Assembly (NCBI GenBank): GCA_003663415.1
Contig: QMZY01000052.1
Span: 1-6,254, forward strand
Length of the DNA stretch: 6,254 nt
From: Candidatus Aenigmatarchaeota archaeon
Lineage (GTDB): Archaea > Aenigmatarchaeota > Aenigmatarchaeia > QMZP01
Direction of reading: 5' to 3'
Every line of letters starts with the position of its first letter. Within the stretch, counting starts at the first letter, position 1. The notes below the pieces were generated by a model. The model saw only the letters and a list, made by a program, of their open reading frames with translations. It had not been told where the DNA came from and made no database searches. Below are positions 6,112 to 6,254 of the stretch, one piece after another. A program made the position numbers and the translations under genes.

Positions 6112-6254
6112 ATGAAAATAAATAAGAAAGGAGCTGTGATAGGAGCAGTTATAGGGGCAGTAGCAGGAGGAATAGTAGGTGCAACGAACTTGCCTCTAGT
6201 AGAAAGAATAACAGTAATGTGTGTTGTTGGTTTTATTCTAGGAATAGTAATACA
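6112..6254 (+). CDS. Small glycine-zipper membrane protein (3' end beyond the window)
   Basis: The visible 47 codons begin MKINKK and continue into a hydrophobic segment with Gly at residues 7, 11, 15, 19 and 23, a perfect run of GxxxG steps typical of glycine-zipper transmembrane helices that pack tightly. A short polar turn (about 25-33, with Pro and Glu-Arg) follows, then a second hydrophobic segment from about 34 that is cut by the window end. The layout suggests a two-helix inner-membrane peptide with an N-terminal Lys cluster on the cytoplasmic side. The start at 6112 is chosen because GGAGGTGA lies 5 nt upstream. An in-frame ATG at 6094 would add six residues but would place the Shine-Dalgarno inside the gene. 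It is transcribed divergently from the protease gene. Function unknown; the same pattern occurs in small membrane proteins of many kinds. Confidence 0.72.
   Translation, partial: MKINKKGAVIGAVIGAVAGGIVGATNLPLVERITVMCVVGFILGIVI

Overview
The window looks like chromosomal DNA of an archaeon. The RqcH/NEMF-type protein has archaeal length and layout. Three minus-strand genes each have a TTTAAA-like TATA box about 25 bp before the ATG and no clear Shine-Dalgarno sequence. The surface proteins (NosD-type beta helix, CARDB-like and thrombospondin type 3 modules, Cys-rich C-terminal anchors) are of a kind common in uncultured archaea. A DPANN-type lineage is plausible, but this is inference and no rRNA gene is present to confirm it.

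Layout, right to left along the minus strand: (a) 5994-3838, a 718-residue secreted multidomain papain-family (C1A) cysteine protease; (b) 3845-3213, overlapping it by 8 nt, a 210-residue secreted protein with DUF333-like repeats, a Cys-rich stalk and a C-terminal membrane anchor; (c) 3165-1210, RqcH/NEMF-family ribosome quality control factor; (d) 1179-31, a secreted NosD-like parallel beta-helix protein ending in an SCP2-like module. On the plus strand, divergent from the protease, a small glycine-zipper membrane protein starts at 6112 and runs off the end of the window.

The 117-bp divergent intergenic region (5995-6111) carries back-to-back TATA boxes on either side of a perfect 9-bp GC-rich dyad (6032-6053). 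The protease and the DUF333 protein form a translationally coupled pair and probably act together at the cell surface. RqcH and the NosD protein each have their own candidate promoter, so they need not belong to that operon.

The strongest candidate for something undescribed is the pair (a)+(b). The protease has no recognisable inhibitory propeptide, a 10-cysteine insertion inside its catalytic domain, and a very short segment before the catalytic His. It is coupled to a membrane-anchored DUF333 protein that could serve as its anchor, inhibitor or folding partner. Apart from this, the region is dense and ordinary: no RNA genes, CRISPR array, insertion sequence or gene-free stretch over 300 bp was seen.
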